The position numbers and the translations under genes are program-made. This document shows, in pieces, positions 53,801 to 64,000 of a stretch of DNA of 64,000 nt. Numbering within the stretch: the first letter of the stretch is position 1; every line of letters begins with the position of its first letter. This stretch comes from Pithys albifrons albifrons (taxonomy: Eukaryota; Chordata; Aves; Passeriformes; Thamnophilidae), in contig NC_092462.1 in NCBI RefSeq assembly GCF_047495875.1, forward strand, positions 32,930,523-32,994,522. The letters run 5' to 3'. The notes under the pieces are model-generated. The model had not been told where the DNA came from. It ran no database searches and saw only the letters and a program-made list of their open reading frames with translations.

Positions 53801-56800
53801 TGCCTGAGGAGCTGGGGTGGCCCGGCCAGCTGGGCTGCTGCGCCCCAGTGCTCGGCAGGGACACTGGATCCAGCACCTCCTGCTCCCAGATGGCTGCTGC
53901 TGTTTGGCTCAACCTGTTTGGCTCCAGTGAAAGCTGGAAGTTAGTTACTGCAAGTGCCTTAAAGTAAACAGGGAAAGAGGCAAAGTCAAATCCTGAAGAG
54001 TGTTAAATAAGTAAACCTTCAGTTTATCAGAAAATTATGAAGATCATCACTATGAAATACCTTCAAAACGTTTGACTTACTTTGGATCTGCTGAGCTCTC
54101 CTGGCTATCAGAAGCTGTGGGAATGAGGGCATAAAGTGGGATGGAAGGGGGAAAGTTGATTAAGACTAAGCACAGCTTTCTGTATTGAGGAAAGGGCTAA
54201 GTGGTGGATCTAGGGTGCTAACCTTATTGCATACCTTACCTTTCTTTGTTTAAAGACCTAGTTTAACAAAACCACACTTTCCTTAATGGTAAAACAAATT
54301 AAATACATGCAATTTCTCTCGCAATTACAAGTCTTCAGCTCTTCTCTTTGCTAATGAGGAATTCCACTTCTGGGGCTGGCAGCTGAGAACACTGTTATTT
54401 ATAGTCCTACTTCAAACACGTTGTACTTGTTGGTTGTTTTCTTGGGTTAGAGTTTTGTTTTGCTGTGGTTTTTATTTTGGTTTTTTGGGGTTTTTTTTTG
54501 TTTGTTTTGGTTTTTATTTTACATCATCTTTGAGACACTGGATGAAACATAGGTCCCAGACTGCAGACTTGTAGATAAGCCAATCAACAGTACATCCTAG
54601 TATATGGAATTTGACTGAGTTGTGAAACACTGGTTTAATGGGCTGTTCCTTACGTTTGTGGAAGGCTTGAGCTGTGCAATTTATGGTGACTCCTACTTGT
54701 GTGATCTGCTGGTTAGCCTCTGTCACCAGTGTGTGTGTATCTTGTGGTCATTTTTTGTGCATACATGTGATGATATTGCTTTTTGGCAACAAAGATGATG
54801 AAAAATGCTTCCAACCGTACAAAAATCCAATATATTTATTATCCTTTCTTAAGCAGACAATCTGTGGAATTCTAACTTTTCAACGAACAAATATAACCTA
54901 AGCTGTTTTGCATTTCATACAGTAACATATAGAATTATGCTAAAAAAGTAACCTTTCTATACAGTGATCTAATACTGAGAACTTTCTTTTTCTGTACCTG
55001 AGCTATTTCTACAGGAAAATCTAACCTGAGAGAGCAGTGCTGCAAATAATACGTTCCTTCACTTGTGTGACTAATTTGCAATGTATCCCGCCTAACTCGT
55101 GTGGAACTAGTAACTATGTATCACGCTTGAACAAGGTAGTTCACCTGAGGTTAATAGAGGTTTACCATATGAGGACTACTTGAAGTCATTGTGGGAAAAG
55201 AATGTGGAGTGGCATCAGCACAGCTCTTCCATATCTGAGGTTTTAAAAAGAGCAGAAACAATGCAGAGTAAATGATTCAAATTAGGAGGGAGGAAGGAAA
55301 TGTGCATCTTCTACATAAGCTATTCAGTGGACTAAAAGAGGAAAAATCATTAAGCAATCAAAAGTAGATTCCACTTTGTCTTTAAACATGTTTGGCACTA
55401 ATCCTGAATGTCTGGGTGTAGGCAGGCACTTTTGTGTATCAGTTTTGCTAGGTGTGTGTTTTGCAAAAACAAATGCTCACCAAAACAGCATGTGTGATTC
55501 AAACTTTGTTTTCCTAAGCTTCCCTAGCTGCCTTCTAAAGGCTCTTGGGAAAATAAAACCTTACAGGGTTCTCTGCAAATGTTCTCTTAGGTTTGAAAAC
55601 AGTGCTTAAGTTTTAGTGGACAGCTGTAACTTATAAAGAAAATTTTTCCTAATTAGATAACTACATCATTGTAATTTCCTCATTCCCCCACCCCAAATTT
55701 TCCTGCTAAAGTGTTACCTTGAGCTGAAATCATTTGGGCAATTGTCTCGCAGTGGAGATGAAGGACAGGAAGTGACCTACAAACAGAGCAGGTGATGTGC
55801 TGTCACATAGCCTAGAAAAAGAGTGATTCAATTCTGCTTTTCAGAGGGTTATATCTTGAGACCAGGACACTTTTCTTCCATTTTCGTGGACTGGGTGTTT
55901 TCAATGTGTGATTTGCATATTATTTTATTGTTCTTACTGAGAAACTGTTCAGTGGATTTTCAGTGTTTATTCCCCAGGTACTTTGGGATTGATAGTATTC
56001 TACAGATGAGTGCGTCTACAGATGAGGTAGTGTTGTGAAGCGTGTCTATTTACTGAGCTTACAGGCATTCCGAGTTCTAATGGTTGATGTGAATTTGATG
56101 CTGTGGTGAATGCTGGTTTGTTTAGAGAAAAGATAGGACAGGCTTTTAAGCTGCTCATCTTAGTCCAAGTGTAAGAACCTGGCCCCCAGCTGCTTATTTC
56201 ATTCGCACTTCAAAGATGACTAGGAACACTGATGTTTAAAGTAGCCCTCAATGAAGTGAGGGCTAAGGGGTTGTCCTCTCATAGATCATTCGAATCACTT
56301 GATAACAGGCCAAAGCTTTTCACTTGTTTCCCCACACTTGAGAGGAGGAGTGATTCTAATCTAGTACCTGTTACTACTCTGGGAATTGAAACTGAGCTCT
56401 TTTTTAATTGCCATGGGCTGCCCTCAGGAACAGAGCGACTTGTTCAGCCTAACCTTGCTCTAGTTTTTTGCTTGACTTCTGTCCAGTGTTTAGAAGTTGG
56501 GGTTAACTGAGATTACAAAATCATTTTAGCAAGGGTGCTGTGCTGTTTAGAAGGTAGCACGTAGCACTAGATTTTGAAATCTTTCTGTGTTTTCTGTCTC
56601 TACTGCTGTATTTCTGGTTGACTATTAGCAAAGTTATTTTCCCTTTTTAACCTGGAAGTAAAATTGCAGTAGAGGTGTCATCTTATAAAATGTCTAAAAT
56701 TTCACTGATGAGGGGAAAGCTATGTAAGACATGAATTATGAGCAGACATGTATGAATAATTTTTTTTAGAGCAGGGATGAGGAAGAGGACTTTGCTCTGC

Positions 56801-59800
56801 GGTAGAATTACCTGAGCCTGACAGAACATCTGATTCTTCTGTTCCATTCAAAAACCTAAGTTTACTTGGTCAGAAGTATTTTTAGATACTTTTAGATTTT
56901 TTTGTCATCAGTATTGTCATTAAATTATTTTAACAGGGACATGGCTGTAAATTCTCACCAACTAACTTGATATCTGTGACAAACCTTTTCTCATTGTTTT
57001 CCTTTCTACTTTTTGAAAAAAAGCTTTTCAAGGCAGTAGTTTCAAGTTCTTGGCCAAGTGTAAATACTATTTGTCCTTAGAAGTAAAAGCATTAAGGTGC
57101 AGAATGTCTAGTGTGCTTCTTGGTGTTGGTAGTTGAGGGTTTTTAACTGATAACCATATGGCAATGATGACAGATTCTTACTTGCTCCTAAGCTGTATGA
57201 GGTTGCTAGGGGTTGTCAGATGACACTTGCTCACATGAGAGCCATTAACAGGGTGTTGTAGCCAGTGTTAGAACAACCTTGCAACTAAGGGCGAGTCACT
57301 GCAAAAGCAACTATGTTTTTTTTTTTTTAGAGGCCATATGGTTCAGTCTTGTGACTACATAATTGCTGGCTACCTAAATCACATACCAGGAAACAAACAT
57401 AGCTAAAGTCAATATTAGCTGTTGTATCTGCTACAGCCTTGTGCCAGGCTTGGTAGGAAAAACTGACAGCAGCAGGAGCAAGTCTGCGATGGCTTCTGAG
57501 ACCTGAAAGACATGTCTACTCTGGAATAATTGCAGGAGTACATTAGCTACAGCAATCTTTCTGTATTAATGGCCTATAGACTGTATGAGGATCTCTTTGC
57601 CTTTTTTTCCCCTAGTAGGAAATTCAGCAGACTGTGTTCCTTTATAGGGAAGAAAGCTGATGGTAAATTACCATTGTTAATGGTTGATCGATAGTAAAGA
57701 AATCTGCTTGAGGCTGTACCTCTTCATCACGTATTTAGTTTCTTTGAGGAAGCTTTACAACAGGATTTGTAGGTAAGAAAATGTGTGGGGGCACACCAAA
57801 AGCTACAAATGGCACAGGGGGACAAATAGAAAGAGCAAGAAACAACAACGATGTACCATTTGGAAATAATCTCTCTTGTACAAAATTGGATGAAAGAATT
57901 AGAAAGTCTTTGAGAGACCAGTGTGTCAACTGTGCAAGCAAAGTGACTAGACTGCTGCAAAACAGGTATGCATGACTTTTTTTAAATATGTATGATTTTT
58001 GACATAGAATAGACATTTTTAATTAATACTAGATTTATAATCCTGTGCCTGAAAGACTATTTTGTAAATAATTGGGGAAATTCTGTTAGAAGCTTATTCC
58101 TGAGGGTGATGCTGCTGGAAACTCCAGAAAGTCTTTGCTGTTTGAAACTCAGTCTACATTCTTGTCTCTGATGTGTGAGATTTATGTATATGCAAACCAA
58201 GGTAAGGGTGATCTTTTCAATTAAGGTTAAATAATCTTACCTTCTCTTTCTAGTTTTCTATTACTTTCCCCTCTTTAACTTTTTTTTGCCACCTCCTGTG
58301 TTAGAGGGTCAAGTGTGCAGAGCAGACAGGAGGGAATGCTGTGAAGTGGGGGGAAGAACAGAGAGGGGAATCCTCTGCTTTGCTTGTAAATCACCTGTAG
58401 ATCAAGCATTACATCAAAGTAATCTGAGGTGTGAGTAGTGTTTCTTCGGTTTTTCTGGTGTCTTTTTCGCATGAGTGCCGGGATGTCTCTAATGTCTGAG
58501 TCTTTACAGCTATGTAACTGTGTTGAGAATATGGTTCAGGGTACCTTTTTCCAAATTCTAGCACCCAAGGGTGTTAGAATTAGTGTTCTACATTTAGGAT
58601 TGCTGATCAAAGAAGAAGAAAAATACAGGTAGGTGTATAGGTATATAGAGAAGTTTGAAAGAAAACAGCGTGTTTGTTTCTCCAGCCTATAGATGTTGCA
58701 TTGAGGTAGTGAGTGCTTAGTCACTTTCCAGAACAGTTCAAGGTCAGCTGAAGTAGTTTTTGGATATAAATTAATAGGTCACTCTTCAGTTATTGCATGT
58801 GTGCTGATTTTTATGAAGGTTAAGCAAATGCTTTCTTTGTAAAGATCAGGGTTTGGAGGTCTGTATTAACTGAAAGTACTGATTCAGGGCAGAACGAGAC
58901 AGAATTTGTGTGACTTTTTTCCAGAAACAAACAAGTCTGCTTTCCCCTAACTTAGAGAGATTTCCTTTCCTCCATGTGTCATATATGTAATTGAAGAAAT
59001 GTTGAACGAGCCAAAGGGAAGTAGTTTATATGCCAGCTGAAGAGGAAATAAAGCAAACTTCAGCTTAATATGGAATCTGGGGAGAAAACTTTTCAGGATA
59101 TCTGTAAGCTGTTCCAAACTTGTGGCTTTCTTTCAAAAAAATATAAAAAAATCCATAGCATTTTAGTATCTTCAGTAGACCTGTTTCTTCTGTTGTGTGA
59201 ACACAGACAGCTTGATTTTATTTCTTTATTTTGACTGGAAGATAATGTTCTGTCATCTTCCACATGCAAGAAAGATACAGTCTGAAGGTGAGGCTAAATA
59301 AATGTGAGCTGTTCAAACACTGATGATGTTGAAGGAGGTAATCCCATTGCCTTCTTATGATTTCTGGCATCATGCTCTTGTCCTTTTCCCCCTTGTTCTG
59401 GCCTTGACCTTCCCAATCCTTTTGGAACTGTCTTTCCTTAGGGTGTCAGCTCACTAAGCAGGTAGAGAACTGACGTGGGAACAAGAAGACTCAAACTAAC
59501 ATTCTAACTAGCCTCAATACTTATTTGGAATGTATAGGAAATGTTTTCTTTCTGCCCTTTCCTAAAGGCATATGGTTCCATGGACAAAATGAGTGTAACT
59601 CATGCTGCCTCCAAGAGGTTGAGGTTCCATTGTCTTCCTTCCTTTTTCCAGCTATGTTTCTGATCCACCTTCATGTGCTTGGAGAGACTTTTGTTGCAGG
59701 GAATTCAGTTTACAGCAGGGTCTAACAATTCCCAGAGCAGACACGAGCAGCAGGAAGGGTCACATAGTTACAAAAAGAGGTGAAACAATATATGTTGCTT

Positions 59801-62800
59801 TTATTTTTGTGGTCAACTAAGAAATCATGTTCAGTCAGAATTGCCACATTTAACCTGAAATGTGAATATCTGCACAAGCTCATATTAATTTAATTAATTC
59901 AGCTAATTTGTAAGAATATGCAGGACCCTGCATTGCCAAATAAGCAGGAAGCTGATACAGCAATAAGAAAGTAGTGGTTTGGGGTTTTGGTTTTAATGCA
60001 TGTGAAAATGGAGCTTACCAATGAGGCTATGTGCTGTCTGTATTCTTCAACACTCTGCTTTTAGGGGATGATTGAATACTCCCACTGTCCCTGTTTTGGG
60101 AGTTTTATGTTATATAAATTGGCTTAAACAGTAAAGGCGGAAGTACTGTAAGAAGTCTGCTCATCAGCTTTTGTGATGGGGCAGATATCCTGGTCATCTG
60201 ACTAGTCTTGGGCCTGGTGCTAAGATTCCATGTGGAAGTTATGAGACTACATGGACTTATATGCCTGTATAAATTGCCTATAGATATGCTTGATGTTATC
60301 AAACAGGGTTTTAGTAGGATGGATCTCTCCTGTAATGGGTAGGACTGTTGCAGGAACTGCATCTGTGTTCTGGGTAATTTAAAGCCTGAAAACGAAGACA
60401 TCATTAAAACATAAGGTTGATACTTGGTTAGTGCTTTAAGAAGCATTATCTGAAGTTACTTCCCTAGATTTGATATATCAGTCACATAAAGCTCTGTATG
60501 ATAGATTTTATGTAACTTCTTAGCTTGTTGCTGTCTGGTACTAGAGAATCTGTTTGTAGTTCTGACAGATTGCAGCAATCTTTAATTCTAGGATGCTGTG
60601 TGGACAAGACACCTCAGCAGGCTGTTGAATTGGCTTCTATCAGTGTAAAACCTGGTTCACATCTTATACAGAAGTTGACAATGCACAAACAATATGAAGT
60701 TTGCTTTAGTGCATAATGAGGGAGTTCACCTGTTCACAAGGAAACCAGAATTCATGCAACCCAACCTGAGTGCAGCCCTGCACTGGCAGGCTGATGCAGA
60801 GCTAGATCAGCTCCATCTGTGTCTGATATGGGTCTTTCTCATTTTAGACTTGCAGTCCTGTAGTCTGGAGTATGGATGCTGCTGTTATAGATCCTGGAGA
60901 TAAATAAGGCTTTGCTCTTGCATAGAATTTTGACTAAGGCCAAAGAGATGTACCTTTTCTTTGTAGTTAAAAGAAGGGGAGAGCCTTTTTAAGAAACTGG
61001 AATAGTTACTTGAGCTCGTCTGTTGCAGAAACCATGTAAGTAAATAGCTGTGTAATTCAAGAGATACTGGAGTATCTGATACTGAAGAGCATCAGATTCA
61101 TGTGGCAGACTAGGATGAAGTGTATTGATGGCTCTTATGCATTCTGCATAACTAGATTTTGTAATAGCATTGCACAGGCAGTGGGCTGAGAAACTAGTAA
61201 CAGATTTCTAAAGCAGATGGTGTAGTTGCAGCTCTCTGTATATGTGAGGTGTGTAGGATCTTTGTTGGGCAACTATCAACAATGGTATCAGGTCTTGTCT
61301 TATGCAGGTGAATTTAATGCTGTGACTCTGTTTGAAAGGGAAAACTTGAAGAGAATCTGGCTGGCACTCCAACAGTTTTGGAGGTAACATGTTACAAACA
61401 CATCAGGAAGTTTCCTCAGTGTGGATGGCAAAATAGTCTTTAGCATCATTCCATGATCTGGCTTTGAAGTATACTGGAACCTTGGATGTTATGTACATAC
61501 AGCATACTTGTATCATTGTACAGTGGCGATGACTCTGGCTTATGTTTAAAAGTAGGCTAAAACCTTCCAGAATTAGGTTTGAAAAGGATGCCTGTTTACA
61601 CTTACTTTTGTTTCTAGCTACACAGAAAGAGCTCAAAAAATAAATTAATCTGGCTTTACTTAAAATTATTTTAAATTTAAAAGTCTCTGAGTGTGTTCCT
61701 AGAGCAGTTATCCATGGTTACCTTACTGACTCTAGCAGGATTTGAAAGTGTTTACTTCACTTGTAGATGTTAACAGAGCATGTAATAAAAAATAGCTTCA
61801 GAAATTCTAGTCTTTCAGTTGTGTGGGGGTTTTTATGCTCTTCCCTCAATTCTCTGCCTTCCTTTTCTGTGGGGCACAGTTTGGGAAAATTCCTAAATGA
61901 AACATCCTTTTGGGTAGAAGATCAGCATGGCCTTGACTGAAGTCTGTTATGCAGTCTGTTAAACCAACAGCTATTAATAACAGTTGTACTCTTAACCCCT
62001 TGGTGCAGTCCCTCCGGTCAGGGACGAGGGAGTGTGGCTGAACATCAGTGCAGTGTGGCACTGCTTTGTGCAATAGTAGGCTTTTTTTTCCATTAATTTC
62101 AGCTTGTAAGCTACACAACATTGTCTGTGGCTGAAATTGAGGCCAAGCAAACCCGCATGCTCTGCTGTGCACACTGACTCCCTTTGCAATTAGGAGATAA
62201 GGTTTCTGGTCATTGCAGCCGTGACAGTTGTGCTCCTCAGCCTCCTGCAGAAGCACAATGAGCCGAGTCATGTGCCATGTTGTATCTCTGGGGAATGGGC
62301 AGATTCTGGCTTGAGGGAGTTGTTTGCTTCAGTTTGAATCTCAGTGGTGTTTTGGTTTCATTCACTAAATGAGTTTCCTTGTAGGTGGAGGTCAAGTCTC
62401 AGTAATCTATGGCTGCTCTGTAAATCCTGAAGTGTCTCAGAAAAAGGGGAAAAATAATGGAACAACATAAACCTTGTCTTTCGGTTGTAGGACTTAAACT
62501 GCAAAAATGTTAATTTATATTATCAGGAATACTTCAAAAGGAATTGGGTTTCTGTTGCTTAGGCAAGGATGAGGGTGGGTGTAAACCTTGTGCTTTTGAA
62601 AGGCTGTAGTAGAGAGGATGGTAATCCATTGTATTTTTTTGCCACTGAGAGTCTTGCACAAATAGTGCACCTGCCTTTCAGTAAGGATAATCCAGGCCAT
62701 GTACAGAGAAGAGAGTAAATGTAAGAGTAGTTTAAGTCCTGGAGCAGATTGCTGAGATGAAGTTTTCTGTTCTCTCTTTGGAAAATTTTGAAAAAAGATT

Positions 62801-63140
62801 GGATGAAAATTTTTTCTGGCTGTGTCTGCCTTTGTGTCAGTGATATTGGGCTTAGGTACTCCTTTGGAGTTCCTTTTTTCAGAGTTAAATGATTGCTCTC
62901 TGGATCCTGTAAATGCTGAGTACAAGATGTATTTGCCTAATACCTGTTTCTGCACTTAAATGAACCTGCAAAGTAAACATGCTATTTTAACATCTTGTGT
63001 TTCTAATCCATAGCTGGTCCTCTTCGGAGTTTGACTTGAATGAAATCCGCCTGATAGTTTACCAAGACTGTGAGAGGAGAGGCAGACAGGTCTTATTTGA
63101 TTCCAAAGCAGTCCGCAAAATTGATGAAACTGTGCTTCAG
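41729..63140 (+). CDS. FNIP2: FNIP2, folliculin-interacting protein 2, first two coding exons (partial)
   Basis: FNIP2 binds folliculin (FLCN) and AMPK at the lysosome/cytosol in nutrient sensing to mTORC1, and FNIP proteins also act as HSP90 co-chaperones. Exon 41729-41823 and exon 63014-63140 join at a split Ser codon and give 74 residues: [20 protein letters not shown], a Gly/Pro-rich linker, then [20 protein letters not shown] and [13 protein letters not shown] of the FNIP N-terminal region. FNKRG fits FNIP2 better than FNIP1 (FSKRT). The start has G at -3 and +4, and an in-frame TGA at 41684-41686 blocks extension upstream. The remaining exons lie past the right edge. Confidence 0.95.
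45224..45280 (-). mobile_element. Short CR1 3'-end fragment, antisense
   Basis: AGAGTCATAGAATGGCTTGG then GTTAGAATGGACCTGAAG is the complement of the CR1 terminal sequence. Only about 55 bp is recognisable. Confidence 0.65.
45785..47128 (+). mobile_element. Candidate solo LTR (ERVL-like) in FNIP2 intron 1
   Basis: Begins TGTGGGG and ends GACA, flanked on both sides by AGAGG (45780-45784 and 47129-47133), the 5-bp duplication typical of class III (ERVL) elements. About 255 bp in lies a TATA box (GGTATAAAAAG near 46038), and an AATAAA lies near 46773. There is no coding interior, so it would be a recombined solo LTR. Length about 1.34 kb. Assignment is by structure only. Confidence 0.45.
46813..47065 (+). 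repeat. Tandem duplication, two units of about 126 bp
   Basis: Unit 1 (46813-46937) and unit 2 (46940-47065) align by eye at roughly 80%. They share GTGTGGCTTCA/ATGTGGCTTCA, GTCAGAA, CTGTCAGTTAAAA and GATTGTCT. The pair lies inside the candidate LTR near its 3' end. Confidence 0.8.
53129..53144 (+). repeat. (GT)n microsatellite
   Basis: Eight GT units after a run of G, in FNIP2 intron 1. Confidence 0.9.
53690..53945 (+). promoter_or_regulatory. GC-rich patch in FNIP2 intron 1, possible regulatory element
   Basis: About 250 bp clearly richer in GC than the surrounding intron, with a TCACATG E-box-like motif at 53746-53752. Overlapping open frames on both strands are a by-product of the composition. 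Function is inferred only from composition. Confidence 0.3.
54437..54522 (+). repeat. T/G-rich low-complexity tract
   Basis: Runs of TTTTG, GGTTTTT and GGGGTTTTTTTTT over about 85 bp in FNIP2 intron 1. No transposon structure seen. Confidence 0.8.
63014..63140 (+). CDS. FNIP2: FNIP2 exon 2
   Basis: Acceptor ATCCATAG, donor GTATGA at 63141. Encodes (S)[19 protein letters not shown], then [20 protein letters not shown] and VLQ, residues 32-74. Conserved start of the longin-type FNIP_N region; ends in phase 0. Confidence 0.97.
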
Positions 63141-64000
63141 GTATGAAATACTAATTTTGCTGTTGTACTAATGGGACAGTGTCAATTTATTAGTCTTGTC
63201 ATCTTTCACTTTATCTCAATTCCATGATCGCTGCAACAGAAGTGTTAGATTCCACAAAGCCTGTGAACATACCTGGTATTTGGTATTTATAGTATAAAAA
63301 ACTTAACCTAAACCTGATTTGCTTTCAGACAAAGAAATCTATACTCCTTTAAAATGAGTATTTCTTGAGCCTTTTTAATGTTGACTGGGTTTGCTTTTTG
63401 TTGTTAGCCCTGGCTGTTAGTCCTTTGTTCCAGTAATGTCTATCTTGTCTGCCTTTGGTGTTTGGATTAGTAAAGTTGTTGTCTTTATATGAATTAAAAC
63501 AACTGCACTGGCTTTCCATGCCATATTGTGTAAGAATGACACATGGCAATATATGGCTGTGTAAGTTTTGGTGACACGCATCAAAGCAAGAGCAGGTGCT
63601 GTCAAGATGCAAGTTCTTTTTGCAGTTCTCCAGGCACACAAATTGTTGAATAATGCTTTGAGCAAACTTAGATGATTTCAAGACAAGTAAAACAGTATTG
63701 TTTCCTATTTTGTGGTAGTTTTGATTGTTTCGGGGTTTTTTTCTACTACCTCTATGTTTCTCTTCTACACTGAAAAGAATTTCAAATTTTTTTTTTATTT
63801 TGAAGTTTTTTTGGACCTAACAGCTTTGGCTTATTGGACTAATATGGTTTATTGTAGAACTATAAATGTAGCTGCACAAGCTATGTAAGAATAGTCATGA
63901 CTTACAGAAATTACTTAGGAAGATGCTTAAAAAGCAACAATATTTCAGTCACACTGTAAACACGCCATTGTGCTGAATCAGTAAGACTGGTGAGCATCAT
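63141..64000 (+). other. FNIP2: Start of FNIP2 intron 2
   Basis: AT-rich intronic sequence to the window edge. Open frames on the - strand here (63681-63349) have no family resemblance. Confidence 0.85.

Larger units (their letters stand above)
41824..63013 (+). other. FNIP2: FNIP2 intron 1 (21.2 kb)
   Basis: Long first intron with GTGAGC and TAG ends. Contains a small CR1 piece, a candidate solo LTR, low-complexity runs and a GC-rich patch, each listed separately. No protein-coding gene or structured RNA was recognised on either strand in 42200-45200, 47200-53600 or 54000-63000. Confidence 0.9.

Noticed and set aside
53699..53967. Overlapping + strand open frames in the GC-rich patch as a new gene
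   Set aside because: Composition explains them; no splice partner, family or conserved start seen.
63349..63681. 110-codon minus-strand open frame in FNIP2 intron 2
   Set aside because: No family resemblance and lacks flanking gene signals; likely chance.

Overview
The window is vertebrate genomic DNA, almost certainly from a bird. Genes are split by GT-AG introns, two promoters sit in CpG islands, and the dispersed repeats are CR1 LINEs (avian/reptilian) plus LTR-like sequence. I see no Alu, L1 or B1 repeats, and introns are compact. No bacterial, plasmid or phage features, CRISPR array, rRNA or tRNA were recognised. Product names rest on reading the spliced translations and comparing them with remembered vertebrate orthologues; no database search was run.

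Layout: (1) 304-16992, + strand: the last 11 coding exons of ETFDH (electron-transfer-flavoprotein:ubiquinone oxidoreductase), entering from the left with its first exons missing. (2) 17898-32042, - strand: complete PPID (cyclophilin 40), 10 coding exons giving 370 codons, the family length. The two genes converge tail to tail, with poly(A) signals under 200 bp apart. (3) 31290-32260: CpG-island promoter of PPID. (4) 32261-41180: intergenic DNA with two CR1 copies and an LTR-like patch carrying a 17-bp hairpin. (5) 41180-42180: CpG-island promoter and first coding exon of FNIP2 (+ strand). (6) 41824-63013: a 21-kb first intron of FNIP2 with a candidate 1.3-kb solo LTR. (7) 63014-63140: second coding exon of FNIP2, which runs off the right edge. 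The order ETFDH(+)-PPID(-)-FNIP2(+) matches the order I recall for human 4q32, so this is conserved synteny.

The genes are not an operon and do not share a pathway. ETFDH feeds electrons from fatty-acid and amino-acid oxidation into ubiquinone. PPID is an HSP90 co-chaperone prolyl isomerase. FNIP2 partners folliculin in nutrient/AMPK-mTORC1 signalling, and FNIP proteins are also HSP90 co-chaperones.

I found no undescribed biological system. The observations most worth checking are a non-canonical GC-AG intron in PPID that the reading frame requires, a 14-base C homopolymer acting as the polypyrimidine tract of another PPID intron, a candidate 54-nt stop-containing cassette exon in PPID, a uORF in the FNIP2 leader, and a candidate ERVL-type solo LTR with a 5-bp target duplication and an internal tandem duplication.
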